Shown here piece after piece: positions 1 through 8,087 of a DNA stretch of 45,168 nucleotides. Below the pieces are notes generated by a model. That model had not been told where the DNA came from, ran no database searches, and saw nothing but the letters and a program-made list of their open reading frames with translations. The position numbers and the translations under genes were made by a program. Origin of the DNA: a virus. Within the stretch, counting starts at the first letter, position 1, and each line of letters starts with the position of its first letter. Where the stretch lies: the IMG/VR virus record IMGVR_UViG_3300033149_001366, positions 1 through 45,168 of that record. One strand, written 5' to 3'.

Positions 1-38
1 TTTTTAGTATCATCACCTTTTAAATAAATGTTTATCAT
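1..38 (-). CDS. Possible start of a gene running off the left edge
   Basis: An open frame begins with ATG at 36-38 on the minus strand and stays open to the window edge (first residues MINIYLKGDDTK). There is no convincing ribosome binding site in front of it. A second ATG at 11-13 lies directly behind an AAAAGGTG stretch but too close to it. A gene probably begins here because the leftward operon continues, but the exact start is unclear and nothing can be said about function. Confidence 0.3.
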   Translation of the reverse strand, partial: MINIYLKGDDTK

Positions 39-59
39 TTTATTTAAATTTTACAAAAT

Positions 60-260
60 TTACTTACCTAATAAATTGCCTAAAAATAAACAACAATATT
101 TTAATCTAGCCATAGGAAGGAAATTTTTCCATTCTTTTTTATTTAATGATTTCCATTCATCAATAGTTTTTGTGTTTTTATTCAAATCAACAACCTTATT
201 TATTACTTTTACTAAATCACTGTTAATTTTATTTTCGTCCCAAAAATCTTTATTTATCAT
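60..260 (-). CDS. Small hypothetical protein, 66 aa
   Basis: I do not recognise this protein. It is lysine- and asparagine-rich, with a tryptophan-containing middle (DEWKSLNKKEWKNF) and no membrane segment or cysteine pair. Its ATG lies 1 nt after the stop of the GMP reductase gene, so the two are probably translationally coupled in the leftward operon. Confidence 0.6.
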   Translation of the reverse strand: MINKDFWDENKINSDLVKVINKVVDLNKNTKTIDEWKSLNKKEWKNFLPMARLKYCCLFLGNLLGK

Positions 261-261
261 T

Positions 262-1281
262 TTACCTAACTCTCACAAAAGTTGCACATTTTGGCAAATC
301 TTTTAATCTTCTTGCTCCGACGTAACTGCACGCACTTCTCAATCCACCTAGTAAATCTTTCATCACATTATCCACTGGACCCTTTGCTTCTATACTTATT
401 GTTTTACCTTCGGTCGTTCTATAATCTGCATTACCATTATATCGTTCCATAGCATCACCACTTGCCATACCGTAAAAATCAAACATTTTTCTATCATCTA
501 ATCCTTCCCACCAATTACCTTCACATTCATCTGTTCCAGCAAACATATTGCCCATCATTACGAAATCTGCACCAGCAGCAAACGCTTTGACCATATCACC
601 AGGAGTTCTGATACCACCATCACTACAAATATACCCATTTAGCCCGTGTGCTGCGTCGGCACAATTCGCTATTGCAGATAACTGTGGATAACCTATACCT
701 GTTTGGCTACGAGTTGTGCACGCTGCGCCAGACCCAATACCTATCTTTACAATATCAGCACCACTCAATAACAATTCTTCTACCATGTTGCCAGTAACTA
801 CGTTTCCAGCCATAATGATTGATTCAGGAAACTCATGTCTTATCTCTTTAACATAGGATATAAAGTTTTCAGTGTAACCATTTGCTACGTCTATACATAA
901 CATATAAGGAAAACTATCGTATACATTAACAAGAGCACCCATAATATGTTTTAATTTATCATAATCTTTTGTATTTATGCCAATAGTATAAAATGTATTG
1001 GGGAGAAAATCCCATGTGAAAGCATTGATTAATTCATCTTCATTATAGTGTTTATGAAGAGCAGTTAAGGCCCCATGTTTGATTAGCGCTCTAGCCATAT
1101 TGAATGTACCAGTGCAACTCATATTTGCTGCAATGATTGGAATACCAACCCAAGTATTCTTGTTCCACTTAAACTTAAAATTTCTTTCTAAAATTACATC
1201 TTTACGACTACTTAATGTAGAACGCTTGGGCTTAATCAATACATCATCAAAGTCTAATTTTACATCATTAATTATTTTCAA
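262..1281 (-). CDS. guaC: GMP reductase (IMPDH/GMPR family)
   Basis: NADPH-dependent GMP reductase would convert GMP to IMP and ammonia, a purine-salvage step in the cytoplasm. The whole 339-aa protein follows the bacterial GuaC pattern and is close to the E. coli length. It has the N-terminal LDFDDVLIKPKRSTL segment, the PIIAANM strand, the phosphate-loop and catalytic cysteine region GIGSGAACTTR (Cys188, Thr190), the SDGGIRTPGD segment, and GGLRSACSYVGA near the end. The CBS domains of true IMP dehydrogenases are absent, and KHYN and FYGMASGDAM also favour GMP reductase. Translation begins at TTG (1279-1281), 8 nt after an AAAGG site. The gene lies at the downstream end of the packaging operon, far from other nucleotide genes. 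A metabolic gene of this kind is uncommon in phages. Confidence 0.93.
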   Translation of the reverse strand: MKIINDVKLDFDDVLIKPKRSTLSSRKDVILERNFKFKWNKNTWVGIPIIAANMSCTGTFNMARALIKHGALTALHKHYNEDELINAFTWDFLPNTFYTIGINTKDYDKLKHIMGALVNVYDSFPYMLCIDVANGYTENFISYVKEIRHEFPESIIMAGNVVTGNMVEELLLSGADIVKIGIGSGAACTTRSQTGIGYPQLSAIANCADAAHGLNGYICSDGGIRTPGDMVKAFAAGADFVMMGNMFAGTDECEGNWWEGLDDRKMFDFYGMASGDAMERYNGNADYRTTEGKTISIEAKGPVDNVMKDLLGGLRSACSYVGARRLKDLPKCATFVRVR

Positions 1282-1302
1282 CTATAGCCCTTTCTTTTTA
1301 TA

Positions 1303-1527
1303 TCACCCATTATTTTGTTCCTTATAAGGATAGGCCCAATGTGTGACAATAAAATCGTCTAATGCTTCTTTATCAGTTATTTCTCTATTATATGATTTTG
1401 CTACTTTTTTTGCTACCGCAATTGCTTGAGCAGCAGTCATTCTTACAAAAGAGGTTCCACCAAATGTATGAGGTTCAACAAACTCATATATTTGGTCATA
1501 ATCTATATCATTAGATAATTTGCTCAT
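1303..1527 (-). CDS. Hypothetical protein, 74 aa
   Basis: Not recognised. It is a soluble acidic-to-neutral protein with a predicted helical middle (MTAAQAIAVAKKVAKSYNREI) and a C-terminal stretch rich in aromatics (DDFIVTHWAYPYKE). The start has a GGGG site 7 nt upstream. Its N-terminus overlaps the end of the preceding gene by 17 nt. It ends in TGA. The same frame stays open for six more codons and then meets TAG exactly at the TTG start of guaC. Confidence 0.65.
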   Translation of the reverse strand: MSKLSNDIDYDQIYEFVEPHTFGGTSFVRMTAAQAIAVAKKVAKSYNREITDKEALDDFIVTHWAYPYKEQNNG

Positions 1528-1705
1528 TTTTTACCCCAAATATAACTTCGATATTTGTTGTATCGTTTATTAAATCCTTTGGTATTTTAAAATCCTTTTC
1601 AAACCCCACTACCTTATTATATGGTGTGTAATCATTTATTAAATTTGCTAATTTGTATTTTAATTCATCAAAACTATCAAAACTTTTATCAAAATAAAAG
1701 TTCAT
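1511..1705 (-). CDS. Hypothetical protein, 64 aa
   Basis: Not recognised. The short acidic protein begins MNFYFDKSFDSFDELKYKL. I chose the ATG at 1703-1705 because AAGGA lies 7 nt upstream. An in-frame ATG at 1727-1729 would add eight residues and overlaps the TGA of the DUF3310 gene as ATGA, so coupled initiation there is also possible. Confidence 0.6.
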   Translation of the reverse strand: MNFYFDKSFDSFDELKYKLANLINDYTPYNKVVGFEKDFKIPKDLINDTTNIEVIFGVKNEQII

Positions 1706-1725
1706 GTTATTTTCCTTAACATTAT

Positions 1726-2100
1726 TCATTTTTCCTCTAATACTTCTATGTATTTTTCAAGAAAAACAATTGCTTTTTTAATATCTTCAATAGGTTTACC
1801 TTTATGCAAATGCCTATTAATATATTTTAATGCAGTTGCTGGTAAATATGGGAGATTCCAATCTAGTATAACGTCCCAACACTCATATTTACCATGTGTA
1901 TAATGTTTAGGATGACGTATTGAATCTACTATTTCATGTTGTTTCGACCCATTTCTTTTAATTATGTCTGACGTTGTTTGCACAGATTCATTCCTTGAAA
2001 TTATTCGCCCACGTGCTAATTCAAATCCGTTTGGTGGTTCAGGTGGTAATGGATCAGGTGGGTTTTGTTTTTGCCTATATTCTTCTTGATGAATATTCAT
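1726..2100 (-). CDS. DUF3310 family phage protein
   Basis: The C-terminal half matches the DUF3310 pattern found in many phages: a PKHYTHGKYECWDVI segment, then ALKYINRHLHKGKPIEDIKKAIVFLEKYI. Members are related to the T7 gp1.7 nucleotide-kinase region, but a biochemical role for this protein is not shown by the sequence. The first about 50 residues are a proline-rich, probably disordered extension (PPDPLPPEPPNG). The start has an AAGGAG site. It is downstream of the exonuclease gene and overlaps the next ORF as ATGA. Confidence 0.8.
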   Translation of the reverse strand: MNIHQEEYRQKQNPPDPLPPEPPNGFELARGRIISRNESVQTTSDIIKRNGSKQHEIVDSIRHPKHYTHGKYECWDVILDWNLPYLPATALKYINRHLHKGKPIEDIKKAIVFLEKYIEVLEEK

Positions 2101-2111
2101 ATTAATACTCC

Positions 2112-2636
2112 TTATTCCAATTTTATCTTCAACCCCATATTATTTTTCATATGTAAAATGACTTCAGCATTTCCCTTTGCATCATCAACAGGATTATGTG
2201 TATGTTTTGTTTTACGTAAGTGTTTCCATCTAGCATACGTATCTTTAACTAAACCACAATATAAGTCTCCAATACGTCTACCACTAAATCCAAACGGATT
2301 GTGCCCAACGTATTTATGCAAATAATAATTTATCCATTGCCAATCATATGCTACATTATCAGATACAAAAATGGCTCGCCCACTCTTATTAGTTTTTTCA
2401 ACCCACTCAACAAACTTGTTCATAGTAATATCAGCGTTAGTAAAATGTAAATGTTGTTGGCGGGCATACCCACTGACACTTAATGCTTTTTCATCATATT
2501 TAGACGAAATGGGTGCTGTTTGTCCATAAAAAGTCTTATCTAATTCGTTATCAACTTTTATAGCACCAAAACATACCATAGAATAATCACCAGGGTAAGG
2601 ACCATCTGCTTCCACATCTACTACAAAATATGACAA
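2112..2636 (-). CDS. DEDDh 3'-5' exonuclease (DnaQ/RNase T-like)
   Basis: An RNase H-fold exonuclease domain fills the 174-aa protein. ExoI motif VDVEADG is at the N-terminus, the middle aspartate lies in SDNVAYDWQW, and the final HNPVDDAKGNAE supplies the DEDDh His and Asp. The protein is a stand-alone exonuclease and not a polymerase domain. It could proofread or degrade host DNA or RNA, which the sequence cannot decide. Translation starts at TTG (2634-2636), 8 nt behind AAAGGA. It sits between a small zinc-binding protein and the DUF3310 gene. Confidence 0.88.
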   Translation of the reverse strand: MSYFVVDVEADGPYPGDYSMVCFGAIKVDNELDKTFYGQTAPISSKYDEKALSVSGYARQQHLHFTNADITMNKFVEWVEKTNKSGRAIFVSDNVAYDWQWINYYLHKYVGHNPFGFSGRRIGDLYCGLVKDTYARWKHLRKTKHTHNPVDDAKGNAEVILHMKNNMGLKIKLE

Positions 2637-2649
2637 TTTAATAATCCTT

Positions 2650-2847
2650 TTACTTATCTATATATTGCTTAATTGTTTCTAAACAATTATCTATTGATTC
2701 TACATCTTCTTCACATAATACATCTTGCAAACGTAGTAATTCTTCTTTTAAAGTATAAATTATTTTTGCACAATTTTGCCCACAAATAGGACAAGATTCT
2801 TTACCTAATCTAACTTGTTTTCTAAATGTTTCACTATTATTCTTCAT
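2650..2847 (-). CDS. Small protein with CPICGQNC cysteine cluster, 65 aa
   Basis: The protein has a CxxC-x3-C cluster (CPICGQNC) near residue 20 and an otherwise helical, acidic C-terminal half (LKEELLRLQDVLCEEDVESI). It may bind zinc, though only three clustered cysteines plus two later ones are visible. I chose the ATG at 2845-2847, inside the last codons of the protease gene, giving a short coupled overlap. An upstream in-frame start at 2883 would overlap far more of the protease gene. Confidence 0.6.
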   Translation of the reverse strand: MKNNSETFRKQVRLGKESCPICGQNCAKIIYTLKEELLRLQDVLCEEDVESIDNCLETIKQYIDK

Positions 2848-3847
2848 CGGGACTTTTATTCTCACTAAACCCAACTCCACCAAATGAAAATCCGGTAAGT
2901 TTTCCTGATTTTACTTTATCCCATAGTTCTTTACCTTCATCAGTATTTTTGTCAATTTTCACGGCTAACCACCACGAATTAGCAGGGATTTTGTAATCAC
3001 TACCATCACTAATCTTTTTAATTGTGTCTTCATCAGTTATAAAAGACTCAATTACGTAAGCAGGCATTTTGCCATCTAATGGGTTGTGCATATGAAATAT
3101 AGTTTGACTTTTGCACATATAATCATAAGCAGCCTTTTCCAATGTTTCTCTATCAGTCCATTCTTCATCTGCATCCGTCCAAGGGTCATCTTTGTTACTA
3201 GCACGATAAACCACCGCACCAACAATGCCTTCGTCCGTGTCAACCTTCGTAAAATCCTGTTGCTTGCGTTTTTTTGCCGTAATTGGCACATTGAACAAGT
3301 CTATCTCTTCGTCCATTCTATTATAGGGGGAATCCGGCTTTGGGTCAAGGATTTTTTTGGAAGGATTTTTATTTGGTTTTAGTACTAAATCGAAAATTGG
3401 CGTTTCTACATGTCTACTTTCGTCTAACCCATTTACTAACTTCAGATTAATTTTTTGTTTTTTTAATTCTTTAGTTAGTTCTTTCCTTATTTTATTATTT
3501 TTAGTTTTTATCATAACTTCAATAGGTTCACCTTTTTTATATTCACCCACAGCATTTACAAACCCTTCTTCAATCATAATTTCATCAAGTTGTGTATAAT
3601 CAATCCCCAACATTTTACTTTTAAATCTAATCTTATCAAGCGGGCTAGTCCAATTTAATTGCATATTACGCTTAATCATTTCGTCTATTAATAAGAAATA
3701 TTTACTAATTATAGTTGGTTTGATTAATATTTCATCTTCATTTTGTAAGATTTTTTTGAATACTTGATTAGCCCTATCCCGCAAATTAATCAATTCCTGT
3801 TCATTTAGTGTTTCCAATTTACCTTTAGTTAAATCCTCTATACGCAT
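2837..3847 (-). CDS. XkdF-like prohead protease (Peptidase S78-2 type)
   Basis: The C-terminal part (about residue 195 on) has the arrangement of phage XkdF-type putative serine proteases: GIVGAVVYRASNKDDPWTDADE, then TLEKAAYDYM, the histidine region IFHMHNPLDGKMPAYVIESFI, and the closing WWLAVKIDKNTDEGKELWDKVKSGKLTGFSFGG segment, given here in parts. The N-terminal 190 residues are helical and charged and resemble a linker or scaffold extension. Such proteases mature the capsid, which fits the position just downstream of the portal. The start has GGAGG 9 nt upstream. The 336-aa length suggests protease plus scaffold-like N-terminus. No capsid gene is in the window; it is expected beyond the left edge. 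Confidence 0.8.
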   Translation of the reverse strand: MRIEDLTKGKLETLNEQELINLRDRANQVFKKILQNEDEILIKPTIISKYFLLIDEMIKRNMQLNWTSPLDKIRFKSKMLGIDYTQLDEIMIEEGFVNAVGEYKKGEPIEVMIKTKNNKIRKELTKELKKQKINLKLVNGLDESRHVETPIFDLVLKPNKNPSKKILDPKPDSPYNRMDEEIDLFNVPITAKKRKQQDFTKVDTDEGIVGAVVYRASNKDDPWTDADEEWTDRETLEKAAYDYMCKSQTIFHMHNPLDGKMPAYVIESFITDEDTIKKISDGSDYKIPANSWWLAVKIDKNTDEGKELWDKVKSGKLTGFSFGGVGFSENKSPDEE

Positions 3848-3876
3848 TATTTTATACCTCCATTCTTTAATTTGTA

Positions 3877-4467
3877 TTATAACATAGACTTAATATTTTG
3901 TTCACCTTTTCTTAAAATAAATGGGTCATTGTCTAACCAATCAATTGTTGGTTGTTTGTTGTAACTTTTATCCCACCAAAACCAAGCATAAACCATCATT
4001 CCAGTATTGTGCTTCCCATCTTCTCTTAACTTTTCCCCAAGAAGAGGATACCTGGTAAAAACAAAGATTTTTTTTAATGGAAAATGTTTGTCCATATAAA
4101 TATTATCATACCTTGATTTTCCATGTAAATACGCCAACGGTAGAAGAAATAGAAAATTATCAGATATTTGTTTTGCTTTTTGAATAAATTCAAATGACAA
4201 AGAATACGGTGGATTGGTAATAATTGTATTGTAATAACTTGTTTCCGTCAAAAAATCGGTATCTCTATCATATGATTTTACTTCGTACCCGTATTCATTC
4301 AAAACTTTCACAATTGCACCATTTCCACAAGCAGGTTCAAGAATAGTTCCTATAAGTTTAACTTTGTCTAGTAATAATCGAGTTAAAGAATAAGGGGTTT
4401 CATAGAAATCGGACCTTTTTCTTTTCCCTATATTATTACAAGAAAAGTTTTTCCCCTTAATCTTCAT
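3877..4467 (-). CDS. DNA N6-adenine methyltransferase (NPPY type)
   Basis: A small class-I SAM-dependent methylase of 196 aa. Motif I is ILEPACGNGAIV (about residues 42-53), an acidic motif follows in VKSYDRDTDF, and the catalytic motif IV is IITNPPYS (about residues 78-85). The N-terminal DFYETPYSLTRLLL is typical of phage Dam-like adenine methylases. It has no visible target-recognition domain, so specificity cannot be read. Its start overlaps the end of the upstream coiled-coil gene by 11 nt. It is the only one of the three methylases in this region whose frame is uninterrupted. Confidence 0.85.
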   Translation of the reverse strand: MKIKGKNFSCNNIGKRKRSDFYETPYSLTRLLLDKVKLIGTILEPACGNGAIVKVLNEYGYEVKSYDRDTDFLTETSYYNTIITNPPYSLSFEFIQKAKQISDNFLFLLPLAYLHGKSRYDNIYMDKHFPLKKIFVFTRYPLLGEKLREDGKHNTGMMVYAWFWWDKSYNKQPTIDWLDNDPFILRKGEQNIKSML

Positions 4468-4846
4468 TGTTTAATTCTTCTATTAGTACTAACATTTTCC
4501 CATCAGTTTTATAAATCTCGTCAGTTATCTCAGCAGCCCTTTTCATTCTATAAGAAGCATCATTAGAAGCAGTATTTGCTTGGTCCTCTAACGCAGATAA
4601 TTTTAATCTCAGTTCCTTACTTATACTATCTGAGTGTTCCTTTAAAAAGGGAGCAACTGATTGCCACGCATTTTCATAAACTTTTACAACATTTTGTAAA
4701 GATTGTGTTGCTTTAAAATACTCATTTACTAGAGATATTAATAGTGCATTGTCATTTTGTATAATTTGAATCATATGTAATAAAACTTCAATATGCTTAT
4801 CTTTATTATTTCCAAATAATTTCCTTACATTTTTTAGGAATCCCAT
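4457..4846 (-). CDS. Helical/coiled-coil protein next to portal, 129 aa
   Basis: Not recognised. The sequence is nearly all predicted helix with heptad-like spacing (LLHMIQIIQNDNALLISLVNEYF and KELRLKLSALEDQANTAS), without cysteines or a signal sequence. It starts 2 nt after the portal stop, with AAAGGA upstream. The position directly after the portal suggests a virion or morphogenesis role, which is inference from context only. Confidence 0.65.
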   Translation of the reverse strand: MGFLKNVRKLFGNNKDKHIEVLLHMIQIIQNDNALLISLVNEYFKATQSLQNVVKVYENAWQSVAPFLKEHSDSISKELRLKLSALEDQANTASNDASYRMKRAAEITDEIYKTDGKMLVLIEELNNED

Positions 4847-4848
4847 AA

Positions 4849-6414
4849 TTATCCTTTATCTAGTATGTTATTAACTTTTTCATCCAATTCATTCAATTTA
4901 TCTAATATATCATTTATTGATATATTCAGTCGTTTCTCATCTATATTCTCTTCTTTGCCATTATTTCCTGTCATATTAATAGGAACATACTTGGAAGGAA
5001 TGTATATTGAATCAGCACCTTCAACATTATGTGTTTTACCTGTCAATTCCGCCGCTATTTCATTAGGAGTAACAGCACCAACATCGAACAATTTAACCAT
5101 TCGATTCATTTTTACATCATATGGTTCTGCGGTAACTGCGGAGAAGTCAAACTCAAAGTAATATTTTTTATGTGCATCATTAAACTTTGGTAGTAATTTG
5201 AATGTTAACGCATTAGCAATCTTACGCGCCTTCGGCATCAATGTATTTTCATAGAAAATCCTCATACAAGTACGGTAAACATCTCTAGGCATATTTTGAC
5301 TCAACCCTAAAACAGCATCATTCACACCGAAAGCAGCCATGATTTGCTCTCTAGCGTCTTTCGCCAAAACTTCTATATTTAAATCATTAAGATTACTACC
5401 TATTTTTTCGTATTTTAAACCCAATGGTAGTACGGCAACTTTATGAGCGTTTTTTACACCACCGTACTTTTGTCGCCATTTAGACAGGATTCGTTTTGCT
5501 TGTTCTTCACTAACATTTTGTTCCGTCATAAGAACCCCACGAGGGGTTGCATCATTCTCAAAGAACCTATTTGTAAAAGTTTGTAAATATTGCTCTAATA
5601 AGATAGAACGACTAGCAGCCAATGCAGAACCTTGACCATACCAATAATCCAAAGGGTTGTGATATTTAATGTGAATTACTTCATCCGGTCTAAAATCTTC
5701 TTTTTTTTCTACCCCTTGGCTATTAGTCGTACTGAATACATAACCAGCAATCCCTCTTTTATTTTCATTTGCCTTGATTTTAATGTGCATCGGGTTCATG
5801 TAATAGAGTTCAGCAGGTAAGGATAATTTACCAACAGAACCTTCAACTATTTCTATATAAGCATCACCACCTAGTTCCAATGAAACAACCGTTTTCTCAA
5901 GCAAATCTTCCCAAGAGTCATCATCATTTGGCCTATTTAATAACTCTAATACTGGATGGTCCTTAACTTCTTGTCTGTCAATAGGTGTTTTATTACCTTC
6001 AGCATTTTCGTTACTTTCAATATCTTGCTCTGACGAACGTTTATACAATTTTAATGGTATTCTTGTTAACGAATTAGCAATAGAAAATACTGAACTATAA
6101 ACCCACACAACATTCTGATAAGTTTCAGCAAAATCTTTGTAACACTCAGGTTCAGGGATTTTTAAACCACCACCTAATCTTAGTGCTGCTTCGGTTAAAA
6201 ATGGCAGTTGACGACTATCTTTATATATAACCATTGGTAGGTCTTCACCAAAATCAATCAATTCTCCATCAACAGGCATTCGTACTGTTGACTTTAATCG
6301 TCTACTTACAGTACTAGGACTTACTTGATATTTTTTTGCTATTTCGCTTAATGTCTTACCTTCATTTCGTTCTTTTTGCATTTCTTCAATGTTCAATTCT
6401 AATTTATTACCCAT
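4849..6414 (-). CDS. Portal protein with N-terminal helix-turn-helix
   Basis: Most of the 521-aa protein is an HK97-type portal: VYSSVFSIANSLTRIPLKLYKR, then LGGDAYIEIVEG, ELYYMNPMHIKIK, EVIHIKYHNPLDYWYGQGS and a C-terminal AFGVNDAVLGLSQNMPR segment. Portals form the dodecameric ring for packaging and tail joining. Unusually, the first about 45 residues read as a resolvase-type helix-turn-helix: ERNEGKTLSEIAKKYQVSPSTVSRRLKS. The HTH and portal frames are continuous with no internal start that would obviously separate them. The C-terminus is a short coiled coil (ISINDILDKLNELDEKVNNIL). It lies in the packaging operon with the terminase upstream, separated by a cassette of modification genes. 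Confidence 0.92.
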   Translation of the reverse strand: MGNKLELNIEEMQKERNEGKTLSEIAKKYQVSPSTVSRRLKSTVRMPVDGELIDFGEDLPMVIYKDSRQLPFLTEAALRLGGGLKIPEPECYKDFAETYQNVVWVYSSVFSIANSLTRIPLKLYKRSSEQDIESNENAEGNKTPIDRQEVKDHPVLELLNRPNDDDSWEDLLEKTVVSLELGGDAYIEIVEGSVGKLSLPAELYYMNPMHIKIKANENKRGIAGYVFSTTNSQGVEKKEDFRPDEVIHIKYHNPLDYWYGQGSALAASRSILLEQYLQTFTNRFFENDATPRGVLMTEQNVSEEQAKRILSKWRQKYGGVKNAHKVAVLPLGLKYEKIGSNLNDLNIEVLAKDAREQIMAAFGVNDAVLGLSQNMPRDVYRTCMRIFYENTLMPKARKIANALTFKLLPKFNDAHKKYYFEFDFSAVTAEPYDVKMNRMVKLFDVGAVTPNEIAAELTGKTHNVEGADSIYIPSKYVPINMTGNNGKEENIDEKRLNISINDILDKLNELDEKVNNILDKG

Positions 6415-6415
6415 G

Positions 6416-6628
6416 TCAATCCTCCAATTTTAATTTAACTACTTCGTTTAATGCTAATCTGTATTTAATTTCATCTTTTATTTTATCTGGTAAAGTATCA
6501 TCATGTATAACTCTAAATCTACACGAATACCCTTTACTTGAAGCATTGTACCATTTACAAGGTTTTATTTTTAATTCTTCTAAATCTTTTACATTTTTTA
6601 TTTCAATCATTAAATAATCCTCTTTCAA
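6416..6628 (-). CDS. Hypothetical protein, up to 70 aa
   Basis: Not recognised. Lysine-rich with a CKWYNASSKGYSCRFRVIHDD core containing two cysteines. An alternative ATG at 6610 (MIEIKNVKDLEE) overlaps the TGA of the methylase and may be the true start. The gene ends in TGA 2 nt before the portal ATG. Confidence 0.6.
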   Translation of the reverse strand: MKEDYLMIEIKNVKDLEELKIKPCKWYNASSKGYSCRFRVIHDDTLPDKIKDEIKYRLALNEVVKLKLED

Positions 6629-7934
6629 TTTGTTTATTTTGATTTTTTTTCTTAGTTTTCCTCTTATCTAAAAATGCAAATGCTTCGGGATTATTTTTAG
6701 CATAGTTAATTCTTGCTTCTGCTATATCAAAATATTCCTTTTCTTTTTCTATATCAATAAAATCAAATGATTCTAATATACATGCAACACCAGTAGAGCC
6801 AGAACCCATAAAAGGGTCTAGTACAGTTCCATTTTTAGGTGTAACTAATCTACATAACCATTTCATAAGACTTACAGGCTTTGTTGTAGGGTGCACGTTC
6901 CTAACTCTTTTTACCCCCCTATTTCTAGGATTATCACCACCAGGTTTTCCATCTTTTCTGTGTGGTGCTCTTTTCTTTTTATCAAAACCATTCAAACCTA
7001 ATTCACGTTCTTTTCGTGATGCCTTGGCTACATAGAAAAATCTACTAGGACCACCCTTATCACCTTTACCTATTTCTTTTCCGTATTGTCCTTCCTTTGT
7101 TCCCAATGGATTCGATTTGGACCACTCATATACACTATGCCCCTTATGTTTAGATGCCCCAACAGACTTGCTTATTCCAATTTGTTCATCTAATAATTTT
7201 GCCACGTCTTCATTCAATGTAACATTTGCAGGCCAACGGCCTTGAAAACAATCTAAATTACCTGTTGGACTTGGGCGACCAAACTTCCCATTTGTAGCCT
7301 TAACAGAATGATGCCTTGCACTTTTCGGTGAATTACAACGCTCCATAGATAAAGCATCTTTCATAGATATTGGTATTCTACATCCATCAATATTCAATCC
7401 ACCTGTGCCCCATTTTAATACATTCTTGGCGATTGTAGATTCACTTATGGGTTTGCGTGCTAATATCCAATGTTCTACTGCTGGTTTAAGATTTGTCCCG
7501 TAGCCACTGTGTTGTTTTGCTTCATTAGAAAGCGCTTCATTACCATAAGTTATGTGATAACCTTTTTCTCTCGCTTTGATTAACCAAGGACGAGGATTGT
7601 TGTCTATTTCATTACTACTTCCTTTTCCAGCAGTAGAGTATTTACTGATTAGAAATTTTACTTTTTTCCTTTCCATCCCCTTTTCTTTATCAATTGCTTT
7701 CGATATATCTAATGATTTTGGAAATCCAGTACCAAATAAATGATTTATTATATCACGTATCTCAAATCCTGCATCTTCAATTGCTAATGCAGTCCAGTGC
7801 GATTTTCGGGGCAGTGCCCAAACTAATATATGCCCACCTGGTTTTATTACTCTTTTACATTCTTTCATTATACAACAAAGCCAATTAACCCATTGTTTCC
7901 TACCACCTTTATCACTATCCCATTTTTTACCCAT
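6603..7934 (-). CDS. DNA methyltransferase, main open segment (N6/N4 class), N-terminus cut off by TGA
   Basis: This 443-aa frame holds most of a phage site-specific DNA methylase: KGGRKQWVNWL, CKRVIKPGGHILVWALPR, SHWTALAIEDAGFEIRD, HLFGTGFPKSLDISKAID, a long central target-recognition-like part, and the closing HPTTKPVSLMKWL plus LDPFMGSGSTGVAC (SAM-binding motif I, so the motif order is permuted). The first residue here, in FMGKKWD, is not the natural start. The same frame continues upstream through an in-frame TGA (7953-7955) to an ATG at 8060. As it stands, the catalytic DPP motif is on the other side of the stop, so this segment alone should be inactive unless read-through occurs. It overlaps the next gene at ATGATTGA. 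Confidence 0.85.
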   Translation of the reverse strand: MGKKWDSDKGGRKQWVNWLCCIMKECKRVIKPGGHILVWALPRKSHWTALAIEDAGFEIRDIINHLFGTGFPKSLDISKAIDKEKGMERKKVKFLISKYSTAGKGSSNEIDNNPRPWLIKAREKGYHITYGNEALSNEAKQHSGYGTNLKPAVEHWILARKPISESTIAKNVLKWGTGGLNIDGCRIPISMKDALSMERCNSPKSARHHSVKATNGKFGRPSPTGNLDCFQGRWPANVTLNEDVAKLLDEQIGISKSVGASKHKGHSVYEWSKSNPLGTKEGQYGKEIGKGDKGGPSRFFYVAKASRKERELGLNGFDKKKRAPHRKDGKPGGDNPRNRGVKRVRNVHPTTKPVSLMKWLCRLVTPKNGTVLDPFMGSGSTGVACILESFDFIDIEKEKEYFDIAEARINYAKNNPEAFAFLDKRKTKKKNQNKQIERGLFND

Positions 7935-8060
7935 GAAAGAAATAGAAGCCAGTCACGGAGGGTCTGTAACAATGGAATCTACAGAATTGTTTGGTAGAGT
8001 TTTAAGAACTTCCAAACAATCTCCATTATACAAACCCTCATATTTATCACCTCCTTTCAT
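7935..8060 (-). pseudogene. N-terminal 35 codons of the methylase, ending at in-frame TGA in the catalytic motif
   Basis: Reading from ATG at 8058-8060 (AAAGGGG site upstream) gives MKGGDKYEGLYNGD, then CLEVLKTLPNNSVD and SIVTDPP, then TGA at 7953-7955, then six more codons in frame into FMGKKWD of the main segment. YNGDCLEVLKxLPxNSVD followed by DPP is the standard N-terminus of this methylase family, so the two pieces are one gene interrupted by one stop codon. The TGA takes the place of the aromatic residue of DPPY/DPPW. Within this stretch an excellent AAAGGAGGTGATAAAT site also precedes an ATG in another frame, but that frame closes after about 18 codons. Confidence 0.75.
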
Positions 8061-8087
8061 TTTAAGTCCCCTTTCATTTTACCTTTT

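Noticed and set aside
28-306. Rightward ORF of 92 codons at the left edge
   Set aside because: Low-complexity Phe/Leu/Ser translation antisense to a leftward gene and to the end of guaC; no ribosome binding site.
7953-7955. Genome-wide reassignment of TGA to tryptophan
   Set aside because: Many genes end at TGA in ATGA overlaps with the next start (for example 1726, 18827, 22916, 39878), and long proteins with many tryptophans use TGG throughout without internal TGA. Only isolated in-frame stops remain.
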